DNA of 64,000 nucleotides, from positions 54,870,179 through 54,934,178 of the forward strand of contig JAKCOZ010000003.1 of NCBI GenBank assembly GCA_022605955.1, written 5' to 3'. Position numbers and translations under genes: made by a program. Numbering within the stretch: position 1 is the first letter of the stretch; every line of letters starts with the position of its first letter. The stretch comes from Rallus limicola (Eukaryota > Chordata > Aves > Gruiformes > Rallidae). Under the pieces are notes generated by a model that saw only the letters and a list, made by a program, of their open reading frames with translations, did not search any database and was not told the origin of the DNA. This document shows positions 1 to 8,800 of this stretch, piece by piece.

Positions 1-768
1 AGATTCGGGGCTGCCACCCGCTCCTGCTTCCCTCCCGACCAACAGCCTCCCGCGCCTGCCGGGGGCTTCTCAGCGCCAACGGCCGCTCCCGCACGAGCGG
101 TGGAGCGCGCCGAACGCGGTCTCCCGTCTGCACACGCAGACGCGCACGAACGGAACGGCCGCTCCCGCGCGGCTCCACCGGCCCCTTCGCGCCTCGCGCG
201 GCGCCACAGCCTTCCTACCCCAGCGCCAGCCAGCAGCCCTCGCGTCACGCACACCTGCGCCAGCGCGCTCGGTTGCGCGTTTTCGGTCCGCGTTAGGGCT
301 GGGGAAGGGCAGGCGTGCGCCGTGCAGGCGGCGCGAGCCGTTCTCAGGGCGAGCGCCCCGCGGTCCCGTTTCGCGCGCCGCGCCAGCGAGGGGCAGGCAG
401 GCGCCGCAGCCCCAACGCCTCTGCCGCCGGCGGGGCCGCCGCTCGGCCCCAGGAGCGGGCAGAGCCCCTCCGCCGGCTCTCTTCCAGGCAGCCTCCTGCC
501 CGAGGAGCGCCAGAGGCTGCGCGCCAAGGGCGAGCGCGTGGGAACCTCTCCCCGGCTCCATCCCCGGCCACCACCGTTTCCCGCTGGGTGTGGAGGGCGC
601 GCCGCCAGGCCGTGCCTCGCCCTTCGCTTCGCCCCGCAATCCCACCCGTGTTGGTGCGTTCCCGTGGGAGCGCAGGCCGGGCCGCAGCGGAGCCCCTCTC
701 CTCTTTTTTCCCCCACCCCTCCGGCGGCCGCCACCGCCCGCCCCGCGCGGCACTCGCCGCCGCCCCGT

Positions 769-789
769 GGCAGGATCACGGACAGCACC
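769..789 (+). promoter_or_regulatory. Candidate RE1/NRSE (REST-binding) site
   Basis: The 21 bases match the canonical RE1 consensus as I know it at 16 of 21 positions, with no gap. The right half (CGGACAGCACC) is nearly perfect, with one mismatch; the left half carries four mismatches. REST/NRSF is a known repressor of Hcn1 in mammals, which makes the location plausible, although I recall the mammalian element being intronic. This is a pattern match by eye, and a weak left half often means low affinity. Confidence 0.35.
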
Positions 790-821
790 CCCACACCCCA
801 CCCCACCCCACTCCACCCCAG
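786..821 (+). promoter_or_regulatory. CACCC-rich tract, possible Sp1/KLF sites
   Basis: A run of overlapping CACCC/CCCCA motifs (about six) lies about 430 nt upstream of the HCN1 start codon and abuts the RE1-like site. CACCC boxes bind Sp1/KLF zinc-finger factors. The complementary strand is G-rich with short G runs and could form a G-quadruplex. Function is inferred only from motif density. Confidence 0.35.
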
Positions 822-1038
822 TCCCGCCAGCCACCGCACTCGCGTCTACGCGTGGACCCGCTGCCGAGGTCGCCCCCCTCTTCCTCCGCACCACCGCCCA
901 GAGGGCAGAACTCGCCTCCTCCCCACACTCCCCCCCTCCCGCCCGTTACGGCTCCTCCCCTCGGCCCGAGCGCCTCAGCCCCTCAAGGACTCTGGGGCGC
1001 TCAATGTCAGGCGGGCGGCACGGCTCGGGCGCCGGCAG

Positions 1039-1047
1039 GGGGCGGGC
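1039..1047 (+). promoter_or_regulatory. GC box (Sp1-type)
   Basis: A GGGGCGGGC core sits about 200 nt upstream of the HCN1 ATG. It is a textbook Sp1 site, common in CpG-island promoters. Whether it lies upstream or downstream of the transcription start is unknown. Confidence 0.4.
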
Positions 1048-1104
1048 GAGGGGAAGCGGTGCCAGCCCTGCGCCGAGCGCGGCTCAGAGTCGGCGGCGCT
1101 GGCC

Positions 1105-1134
1105 ATGCCGGGCGGCGCGGCGGTGCGGAGCTGA
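1105..1134 (+). promoter_or_regulatory. Short upstream ORF, 9 codons
   Basis: An ATG at 1105 has G at -3 and C at +4, a moderate context. It opens a nine-residue frame (MPGGAAVRS) ending at the TGA at 1132-1134. The stop lies 113 nt before the HCN1 ATG, a distance compatible with reinitiation. If present in the mRNA it would lower, and could make regulatable, HCN1 translation. Conservation in other species is unknown from this sequence. Confidence 0.4.
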
Positions 1135-1135
1135 G

Positions 1136-1155
1136 CCCAGCCCAGCCCAGCCCAG
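1136..1155 (+). repeat. (CCCAG)4 pentanucleotide repeat in 5' UTR
   Basis: Four exact tandem copies of CCCAG lie directly after the short uORF stop codon. It is a small, potentially length-variable element in the probable 5' UTR. Confidence 0.85.
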
Positions 1156-1247
1156 GGCGGCCAAGCTCAGCCGCGCCGCTGAAGGGCACCGGCACCGGCA
1201 AGGCTTCCCTGCGCTCTCCCGCGGCTGGGGCGCGCCCGGTCCGCAGA

Positions 1248-1630
1248 ATGGAGGCTGGGAAGCGCAGCTCCTCTGCCGGCAGCCGGGACGATGGCAGCGC
1301 TAACGCCTTCCCAGCCAAGCCGGCGGCCCCGGCGGAGAAAGCCCAGGGCAGCCCCGGCGGCGGGGGCAGCGGCGGCGTGAAGGAGCATGGCAACTCGGTG
1401 TGCTTCAAAGTGGACGGCGGCGGGGGTGAGGAGCCCGTGGTGGGCTTCGAGGATGCCGAGGGACCCCGGCGGCAGTACGGCTTCATGCAGCGGCAGTTCA
1501 CCTCCATGCTGCAGCCGGGGGTCAACAAATTCTCCCTCCGCATGTTCGGCAGCCAGAAGGCGGTGGAGAAGGAGCAGGAAAGGGTTAAAACTGCGGGGTT
1601 CTGGATCATCCACCCCTACAGCGACTTCAG
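1248..1630 (+). CDS. HCN1: HCN1 exon 1 (coding part): N-terminus and HCN domain
   Basis: This exon encodes residues 1-127 plus two bases of Arg128 of HCN1, a plasma-membrane cation channel opened by hyperpolarization that carries the Ih pacemaker current in neurons and photoreceptors. The start at 1248 has an ideal context (A at -3, G at +4), and the protein begins like mammalian HCN1 (a short MEAGKRSSS opening followed by SRDDG). Residues 1-75 form a Ser/Gly/Ala-rich disordered tail including [16 protein letters not shown]. Residues 76-128 match the conserved HCN family block ([37 protein letters not shown]), which packs against the voltage sensor. The glycine run after VD (residues 57-60) is only four long, against about a dozen in human HCN1 as I recall it. 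The exon ends at a perfect CAG|GTGAGT donor, leaving intron phase 2. The frame is open upstream to 315, but there is no upstream in-frame ATG between 315 and 1248. Identification is firm; HCN2-4 differ in the sequence continuing in exon 2. Confidence 0.97.
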
Positions 1631-2013
1631 GTGAGTGCGGGGCTCTGGCCGCCGTACGGGGTGCGGCCCCGCCGCGGGAGACAGGGCGGCGCTCCCGCCA
1701 CCGCGCACCTCTCCCGGGAGCAAACTTCGGCGGGCTTCGGCCGGGAAGATGCGGGCGGGCGGGTGGGCGCCCCGGGGAAGTGAGGGGCTTCCCTCGCAGG
1801 CGGCAACCTGCGGCCTCACCCTTTCCCTTTACTCCCCTCTCTCCCCGTGGCCAACCTCGTTCGGCACCACCTAAAACTTTGCCTCCCCTCTGCACGCCTG
1901 CCCCCCCCTAGCCAGGGCGGCGAGGAAGGGGCTGGAAGACGGCGCGGAACGACTGCGCTGCCCGTCTCCGCGATCCGTGAGCTGCCCAGCCCGGCGCTCT
2001 CCAGCGTGCTGCC

Positions 2014-2079
2014 CCCGGGACGGACCCGCCAGGCTCCGCGCTGCCCGGCCGACGCGGGGCCTGGCGGGTCCGTCCCGGG
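2014..2079 (+). other. Long near-perfect hairpin (27-bp stem, 12-nt loop) in intron 1
   Basis: Bases 2014-2040 pair with 2053-2079. The outer 21 base pairs are perfect (2014-2034 with 2059-2079), followed by one T/G position (2035 with 2058, a G-U wobble in the + strand RNA) and five more Watson-Crick pairs. The loop is 2041-2052. The stem is almost all G and C, so the RNA foldback would be extremely stable. It lies 383 nt past the exon 1 splice donor and is transcribed with HCN1. The single imperfection pairs as G-U only in the sense RNA and is A-C in the antisense RNA, a weak hint that the sense fold matters. It matches no family I recognise; stem length resembles a short pre-miRNA or endogenous siRNA hairpin, but a recent inverted duplication is also possible. 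Confidence 0.8.
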
Positions 2080-3426
2080 CTGTGTTGGCCGCCTCGTCTG
2101 TCGGGGAGCGGAGCACGGCCCTTGCCCCGGGGTGCGAGAGCTCACCGGCACGCACGCATGGGCCGCAGCAGAAACACAGTCCCAGCTTTGCGTGGTTGGG
2201 AGCACGCCGGCCGCTCCTTGAGCACCCGGTGTAAACACTTGTTCGAGGGGGGTTGCGTGAATTGCAGTAAAATAACTTTACCCAAGCTGATGCTGCGTGG
2301 GAAACTACATTTTCATAGGTAGACGGGTAAATGTGGTGCTAAATTAGCGTGGCTTTCACAGTGAGTTGAACATGCACCAAACTTGAATATTCATCTGAAC
2401 AGCAGTGTGAAGAAATGCCCTGGAAAAGACGCCTCCCTTTAAAATTGCATTTTGATTCAAGGAGTATTGAATTGTATTCTCTGTGCCAGCTGGCTGCATG
2501 CCTTTGTAAATTTAACAATCTTTACAATATTTGCTGAAGAACTATCGGTGTCATTAAGCATATTTAATCAACAGCTTGAATTGGACAACCTGCTTGTATA
2601 CAGCAAGTGAATTGCGATGCAGACCAGGTTTTAAAAAAGGAAAATCCAGAATGTTCAATAGTTACACGAATCTTCTGAGAAAAAGTAGGTTAAATAGAAC
2701 ATGCTTCCAGTGGGAACAGAATGAAACACTTCCAAAGACCCAAGTTTCTGCGGGACTGTTCAGATTGAGGTGTTATGCAGTGAGCTGTGCTAGCACTTTG
2801 CAGTCAAGCCTAAAAGCAGTACAGCTACAAGAGCAGAGGAGCAGGGCAGCAGTCAGTTATGAGTCGAGATCACGCTTCAAATCCCTGCTTTTTGCCTGGC
2901 TCCCAGGAGGCAATAAGCTGCACTCGTTCTTTTCCTGGAGTACCTTTTTCCCCTTGCATGCCAGCTCAGCTGCACTAGCAGGTGCATTAAGTGGGGGAGA
3001 GAGCCAAGAGACCACCCACTCCCTTTCTGCCAGTCAGGGAGGGATGTAGCAGGTCACATCTGGTGCTGTGGTAGCATGTGTGGGGGATTAGGAGGGGTCT
3101 GATAGCCTCTTACTTAGGCATGTGTGTGCACGAGTAACTTTATTCATGTGAGGATTTATTAAAATGAATGAGAGAATTCTTGAGAGTAAATTCCCTTATT
3201 TTGCTCTAAGCTTAGTTTCTGAAGTGAGGTGCCCAACCCAATGATATTTTGGGCAATAGGAGGTTGTGCATCATATTATGCAGCATGTAACTTTTTAAGC
3301 TGATACATGAAATAGGTGATAGATATGTTGATTCTTTTTCATTACAGAAGTACCTTCTAATTCCATCCTGATTATTCCTGTGGGAAGGTTCAGAGAGCAT
3401 CGCGTTATGTTTGCTTTTTTATCCCG

Positions 3427-3443
3427 CCCCCCCCCCCCCCCCC
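3427..3443 (+). repeat. Poly-C run (C17)
   Basis: Seventeen consecutive C in intron 1, with three more C just upstream after one G. Long C runs are uncommon in this AT-rich setting. They are prone to length error in sequencing and may form i-motif or, on the other strand, G-quadruplex structure. Confidence 0.95.
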
Positions 3444-5795
3444 GTAGAAAAACAACACTGCATCCTTTTCAGGCTTGTCTCCATATTCTTAAATTATCTG
3501 TATTTTCTAGATTTTTATTATGTCTTTATTTCATTAGAATGGGGGTGTAATTTTATTTTTAATAAAGTTCATAATCTTTCATTAGTGTCGCGGTGATGTG
3601 GTCTGATCCAGACCCAATTTTTTAGCCAGTAGGACTGTTTCAGTGAGAAATGTGAAATGCATGCCTTGTTTCTCCTGAAATAATTGCAGCTGTGTGATGG
3701 TGCTACTCTTTTTGGGTGGCAGTGTTTATAGAAATGGGTGAAGAAGTTGTACTATATAGTATATTCATCTTCCTATATGGGAATCGCGACAGTGCTAGTT
3801 AAGTGCCTCCTAACAGTCTCTCAGTAGCAGAACAGTGTGAGGATGGAGTTGTTCTGATTTATTTTTGCATGTGATTTTTTTTTTTTTTAACAACGCAATG
3901 CTTACATGTAGATGAACCTCAAGCATCCAAAGCGACAGGGGTATTCTAATTTCACTCTGCGAATGTTGATACCACTAAGGAAAAGAACTAAATTTTTTAT
4001 CAAAATGATGAGGGGAAAAAAAAGGTGAAAAGCAGAAAATTTTACAGTATTCAAGTAGGAACATTTAGAAGAAGTTTGTAAATTTAGCTATTATTAGGAT
4101 GTTTGTAGCACATATGAAAACAGATGTCACAATATATTTTCAGTGTGGCACGCTAAGGAGAATAGTGGGTTAACCACATAAGACATAGGAAAATTCTGGT
4201 ACGTGCTCTGTGGACTCTGATTTATTTTTGCTTTTCTACTTCTGGATGCTTGTGTGCATTTTCTGGGATACTTGTTACATTTGGTCACATTTCTTGACCT
4301 TCTTCCTATGATTGTTATAAAACTTTGTGTGTTTATCTACATAGAGCAGTATTTTGCTGTGTTGGGGGTCGGGGGCAGTGCCCCTGTACCCTGCTGCTCC
4401 CCCTTTTTGGTATGAGCAGAGTGTGAAAACTCTATCTATAAACTCAGGGCTCTGTGAATCGGTTACCTGTGTCCTTATGGTCTCTAGCCTTATAGCTCTC
4501 TGTCCTGCCTGTGTTTCAGGGAAGAATTGACTCTTCATCAGGCAGATACACCCTTGGAGAATTAAATTCAATAAGTATTACATAATTTTTCCACAAGGGG
4601 ACCATTTTGTTCCTGGTTGTCTTTCCCCAGTCTTCTGAGGTTAATGTCTAATTTGGAAGCTGTTATGTAAACCGAGCACCTAATGCACATCAAACCCAGC
4701 ACAAGACCTCTGTTTATCTCTTCGCAGCTGTGATTACTGCGTCTCTAAACTTGGACAACAATTCTGTGTAATTGCATGACTCACAAAAGTGAATTTATCG
4801 TCAGTGTTTTCGTTAGAGTTTATTGAAGTCCTTCATGCTTTCTGTGAGATACCAAGTGTCTCTGGCTGTCCCTGCTCATACATGGAAGAATGAGCCTGTG
4901 GAAGAGCATTGCAGGTCCAGCCCTGTGGCCACGCAGCCATTGGATGAGAGCAGCGTGAAGCCCTTGTGAGATGGGAGCTGGTTCTGCTGCTGCCATCCAC
5001 ATTTCACTCATTTCATAGCAGAGTTGCAGTGGGCATGGGCTGTGGGTGATTTTTCTATGCTGTGGCCTCCTGGTATCAGTGGAAATGTACACAGCTGACT
5101 TTTTTTAGACCATTAATTACTCATTGTCCTTCAGCACGTCAGGAGTTCCTTTAGTGCTCAAAGGGCTTGCTTGTGTGTGCCCGGGCTGTCGGTCCATCTT
5201 TGTAGCATCTCTCTTCCTCCCTGCAAATGGGTACACAGAAAAACTTATGCTGTCATGGAAATGTTGGATTTATTAGCACATCAGCCAGGGCATCGGCAGT
5301 CAGCAGTCTAAAAAGAAAAGAGAGTTATTACTTCCTCCAGTGTCACATGAGAGAGGCAGCTTTTTTGACCACAGAACGACTGAGTGAGAACAGTTTGTGT
5401 ATGAGTAGCCGTCGCACCCTGACGGTCGCCATTCTCGGTTTGATGTTGGGTAGCAGCTTTTGACTGGAAACAGGAACAAAAATTTTAATTGGCTTCATGA
5501 TGAAGTAAAGTCAGACTGTGATGTGGGAGTTAATCTAGGGGAGTAGTGGATAAGGAAGGAGTTGCAGGGCAGGCAGTGCTGAAGGTCTTTTTCCTGTGTA
5601 GATGAACACAAAGTATGAAGTGCTTTGCAACAGTAGCAAAAAAACTATTCACATTTTATGTGGAGAGAATCTCTCTGGGTAACTCCACATCTATTCAAGG
5701 AGCACAAACCCTTGTTTTAATGGCAACAAAAAAGTGAAAGCAGGGTTAATTCTAAAACTTGAACAGAAATTTTCAGAGCGTAGTGACTAGTAACT

Positions 5796-5838
5796 GTATA
5801 CCAGGTTGTGGCATCCATATACCAGAATGTGGCATTCC
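5796..5838 (+). repeat. Imperfect tandem duplication, about 20-bp unit
   Basis: Two adjacent copies of a unit beginning ATACCAG and containing TGTGGCAT occur side by side (starting near 5798 and 5818), differing at a few positions. It is a small local slippage duplication in intron 1 with no evident function. Confidence 0.6.
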
Positions 5839-8800
5839 ACTTCCAGAATCTTCTTGTATACACATTTGAGGGTTATTGTGTAAACCTATGAGGTTTATCA
5901 TAGACATCTTTACAAATCATATACAGATGTATCGCTGCTATGTAGCAAGTAAATTTAATGTCAGGTTTACTGGGTTTTAATCAGGGTAATGTTTGCACAT
6001 GTACATCTAGGTACTAATGGAATAATGTTTTTATGTCTGTTGCTATTAGAAAGCATTGTTATTCTGTGCATTTTTATGCAACCCATCCATGTTGTTGTGC
6101 ATGTGTGCAGCTTAATTTTTAAATTAAGTATGTGGCAAGCTGTAAGTCATAATTACAATGTATTAGTGTGTCTTATGTTTTCTATTACACTTCTCTCCAT
6201 TTTGAGCTTTTGTTTGCCTTATAAAACAAACTTATTTTTCATTTGCACCTATATTTTGGATCTGCCTGTGACCACCAGCAGGCACCCTAATGTGGTGGAC
6301 CACATGTATTGTATGTGCAGCTCATGTACGTGTATTTCAAATTTGTTGGGACTATTATTCGCTCTACATCTTATCACTTATATTTTAAGAAGCTTAGGGT
6401 AAGCACTTTGTCCCTCTCTTTTGTCACATGTCTGTAATGTCTCAGTTGAAGCTAATGAGATTTATCTTTTTTGTGAGCTGTTACATGCTTAGGTTTATAT
6501 AGAGCAGTAGAGTTGGAAGGTAATGCTGTGTGCAATAAAGACAAAATATGTTGTATCATGCTTAAATGTAATTGATACAGATATCTGTATGCAAAATTAA
6601 GTGTATAAATCAAGTTGGTTTATATGAAATAGATCAGACACAAATTAGTGTGGGTTTTAATGGATGCATTATGTCACTTGTCGTGTAGGAGTATGAAATG
6701 TCTACTGTAGTTTTGGATTCTCAAGGTAGTCATCTCAGCCTTGTTGCTCAACGTTTGTCATGAAGATCTTGTACAGTATTGACACTGCTGAATTATTTCC
6801 TACTAAATTAATAATCAGAGATTTATAGTTTTATTGTATGCTTTCCTTGCACAAACACATTTCTTTAAAAAAATTATGACAGAAGCACAGTTTTAGCTGG
6901 GGTTATCTTTTGTGCCTCATTTAAAAAATACTATTGTGTAGATTATTTTTATTAAAGAAAAACTTTGTACAGGTAAACTATTCCTGTTGAACATTCAATC
7001 TTTTAATGTGACTAGACATAGAGAACCATTTAATATTAAAAATATTAGTATTAGTGCTTTGCTTTTTATTTGCTGCCTTCCAACAATTTTTACACTTCAA
7101 TTCTATAAATGCTCCAAAGGATAAAATAACAAAATAGTAGCATTAATCTAAATAGTGCATTTATAATGTATGAAAATTCTTTCTGGCAGCAAGTTGTATA
7201 TTAAGCTTTATAATAGTTCCCCAGGTAAAATGCAACTCCCATAAAGGTAGGCTGAAGAGAAATACGATAACGGTCCTCAAATGCTTAAATGGATGTTAGA
7301 AAGAGGAAAGAAATTATATGGAAGTAATAGGGTGAAATTGCAGCAACAAATATCTAAATCAAACATTTAGGAAGCAGGAGCAAAAATAAGCAAAGAAATA
7401 TTCTATTGGAAATGGTTTGATGTGGAGGACGGGCCAGAAACGTATTAGGTTGTTTTTCATCTGCAGCTCCTGTTATTTCTAATATTGAATAATGCCTCAT
7501 AATTGGCTGTTACTGATTAATTTGTTATGAAAACTAGTAGACTACAGCTAGATATAGTAATTTCTTTTTTTTTGTACCAGTTGTAAGCATGTAGGAAAAA
7601 AGATATGTAAGGGGGTGTGTTGTGCTTTAGGGCTCATGAGGGCCATGTGCTCTTGTCTCTGAAATTTTCTTGAAGTACCACAAAGCATGTCATCTGAGTG
7701 AGTTCACCAGAGGTTGTTGGTGCAGCAGGCACTCTCTGGACCTCTAAGGAATGTGAAAAGGATTATGCTTTTGTTTGTTCGAGGAAAACAATATTATTGA
7801 TAAGGCATCCTTCTCTCTGTAGATAATATAGAATGCTAATACATAGTTTGAGCTTACATGTTGGACACTTCCAGGTTTTCTTTATGTCCATTCTAGTCCT
7901 GGAATAAGAACCCATCCTTTGCATTTTCTTTCACACTTTTGGCATGTTACGTACTTAAACACAGAATAAAGTTTACAGCAGAGAAGGAGCCTAGTAAGCG
8001 GAACTCAGATTGAATTCCTCACTTATCTGGGGTACTTTTAATTGAATTTGGGATGTTTGGGAGATTATGGCACCATCTAGGAAGAAGAACACAAGTACTT
8101 TTTTTTTAAATTTTTTTGCAAGATGCTTAATTTTAGAATATTCACTTTCTTCACAATCTAAATAAGGGCAAATATGCTCATCATGACACTGAGGTATGTT
8201 AAAAAAGACAAAACCTCAAACAAAATCAAACGAAAACTGGATGGAATTTCTGTGAGTAAACTAAAAGATGATGATGTTTTATGGGAGTTACAGGCAAGTC
8301 TTTCAACTTTGACCTGAGATGCTCAATGTCATGAGACTTCCTCTTCATATTTCTCAATTTTTTGTTTTGACTGCAATGGGAAAAAAGCTATTGCTTAATA
8401 CTCTCTTACAGATACTTAGAAGAATTTTAGTGTCAAAATACCAGCATCGGGCTTGGGCTGATTCTTTTATTCTGATGGATTATTTTAGCAAGACTACACG
8501 TTTTTGAATGTGTACTGGCACTTTGTTAGCTCATCAAAATAAGCAATGCTTATAATCGGGTCAGTAAAAGAGTTTTCTTTATATTAAGTTTCTTGTATTT
8601 GAATATGTGGTGGGAACTGTGACTGGGAATACTACATAAAAGTATGGAATAGTAAATAAAGGTCTGGATTCAGGATTTGGTTTGGGGTTTTGATAACTGC
8701 AAAGCTAAGTAAAAATGCATGAGGCTTGATAAGTTGCTTAGGCTTTTTTATGGTTACATAACCAGGTTAAAATTTGAGTGGCTGTTTGTGATTGTTCAGC

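Larger units (their letters stand above)
1004..1303 (+). promoter_or_regulatory. Upstream ORF overlapping the HCN1 start codon
   Basis: An ATG at 1004 opens a 99-codon frame that stops at 1303, 56 nt past the HCN1 ATG and in a different frame (+2 relative to the main frame). Its initiation context is poor (T at -3, T at +4), so ribosomes would mostly scan past it. Those that do start here would miss the HCN1 start. The peptide is Arg/Gly/Ala-rich with no recognisable domain. It matters only if transcription starts upstream of 1004. Confidence 0.35.
1..2240. promoter_or_regulatory. HCN1: CpG island spanning HCN1 promoter, 5' UTR, exon 1 and start of intron 1
   Basis: The first 2.2 kb is very rich in G+C and full of CpG dinucleotides. 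From about 2240 the sequence turns abruptly AT-rich and CpG-poor, and it stays so for most of the window. The island contains the HCN1 start codon and the first splice donor, as expected for a TATA-less neuronal CpG-island promoter; I see no convincing TATA box. The transcription start cannot be placed from sequence, so the split between promoter and 5' UTR inside 1-1247 is unknown. Long open frames on both strands here are a by-product of GC-rich sequence lacking stop codons, not genes. A 15-nt direct repeat (78-92 and 154-168) lies near the left edge. Confidence 0.85.

Noticed and set aside
70..894. Long minus-strand open frame in the CpG island (274 codons), and similar ones to 2238
   Set aside because: Low-complexity Arg/Gly/Ala/Pro translation with no domain, mirrored by equally long frames on the other strand. 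This is a compositional artefact.
315..1247. Open frame continuous with HCN1 extending 933 nt upstream of the start codon
   Set aside because: GC-rich sequence is poor in stop codons; there is no in-frame ATG between 315 and 1248, the 1248 ATG has an optimal context, and the protein from there matches the known HCN1 N-terminus. An N-terminal extension is not supported.
2576..3049. 157-codon + strand open frame in intron 1
   Set aside because: The longest frame outside the island, exon 2 and repeats, but the translation has no recognisable domain, and a frame of this length is not surprising in 64 kb. It would need transcript evidence.
5989..6402. 137-codon, very hydrophobic open frame resembling a multi-pass membrane protein
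   Set aside because: Hydrophobicity follows from T-rich sequence (Phe, Leu, Ile, Val, Cys codons). No family motif and no splice or promoter context.
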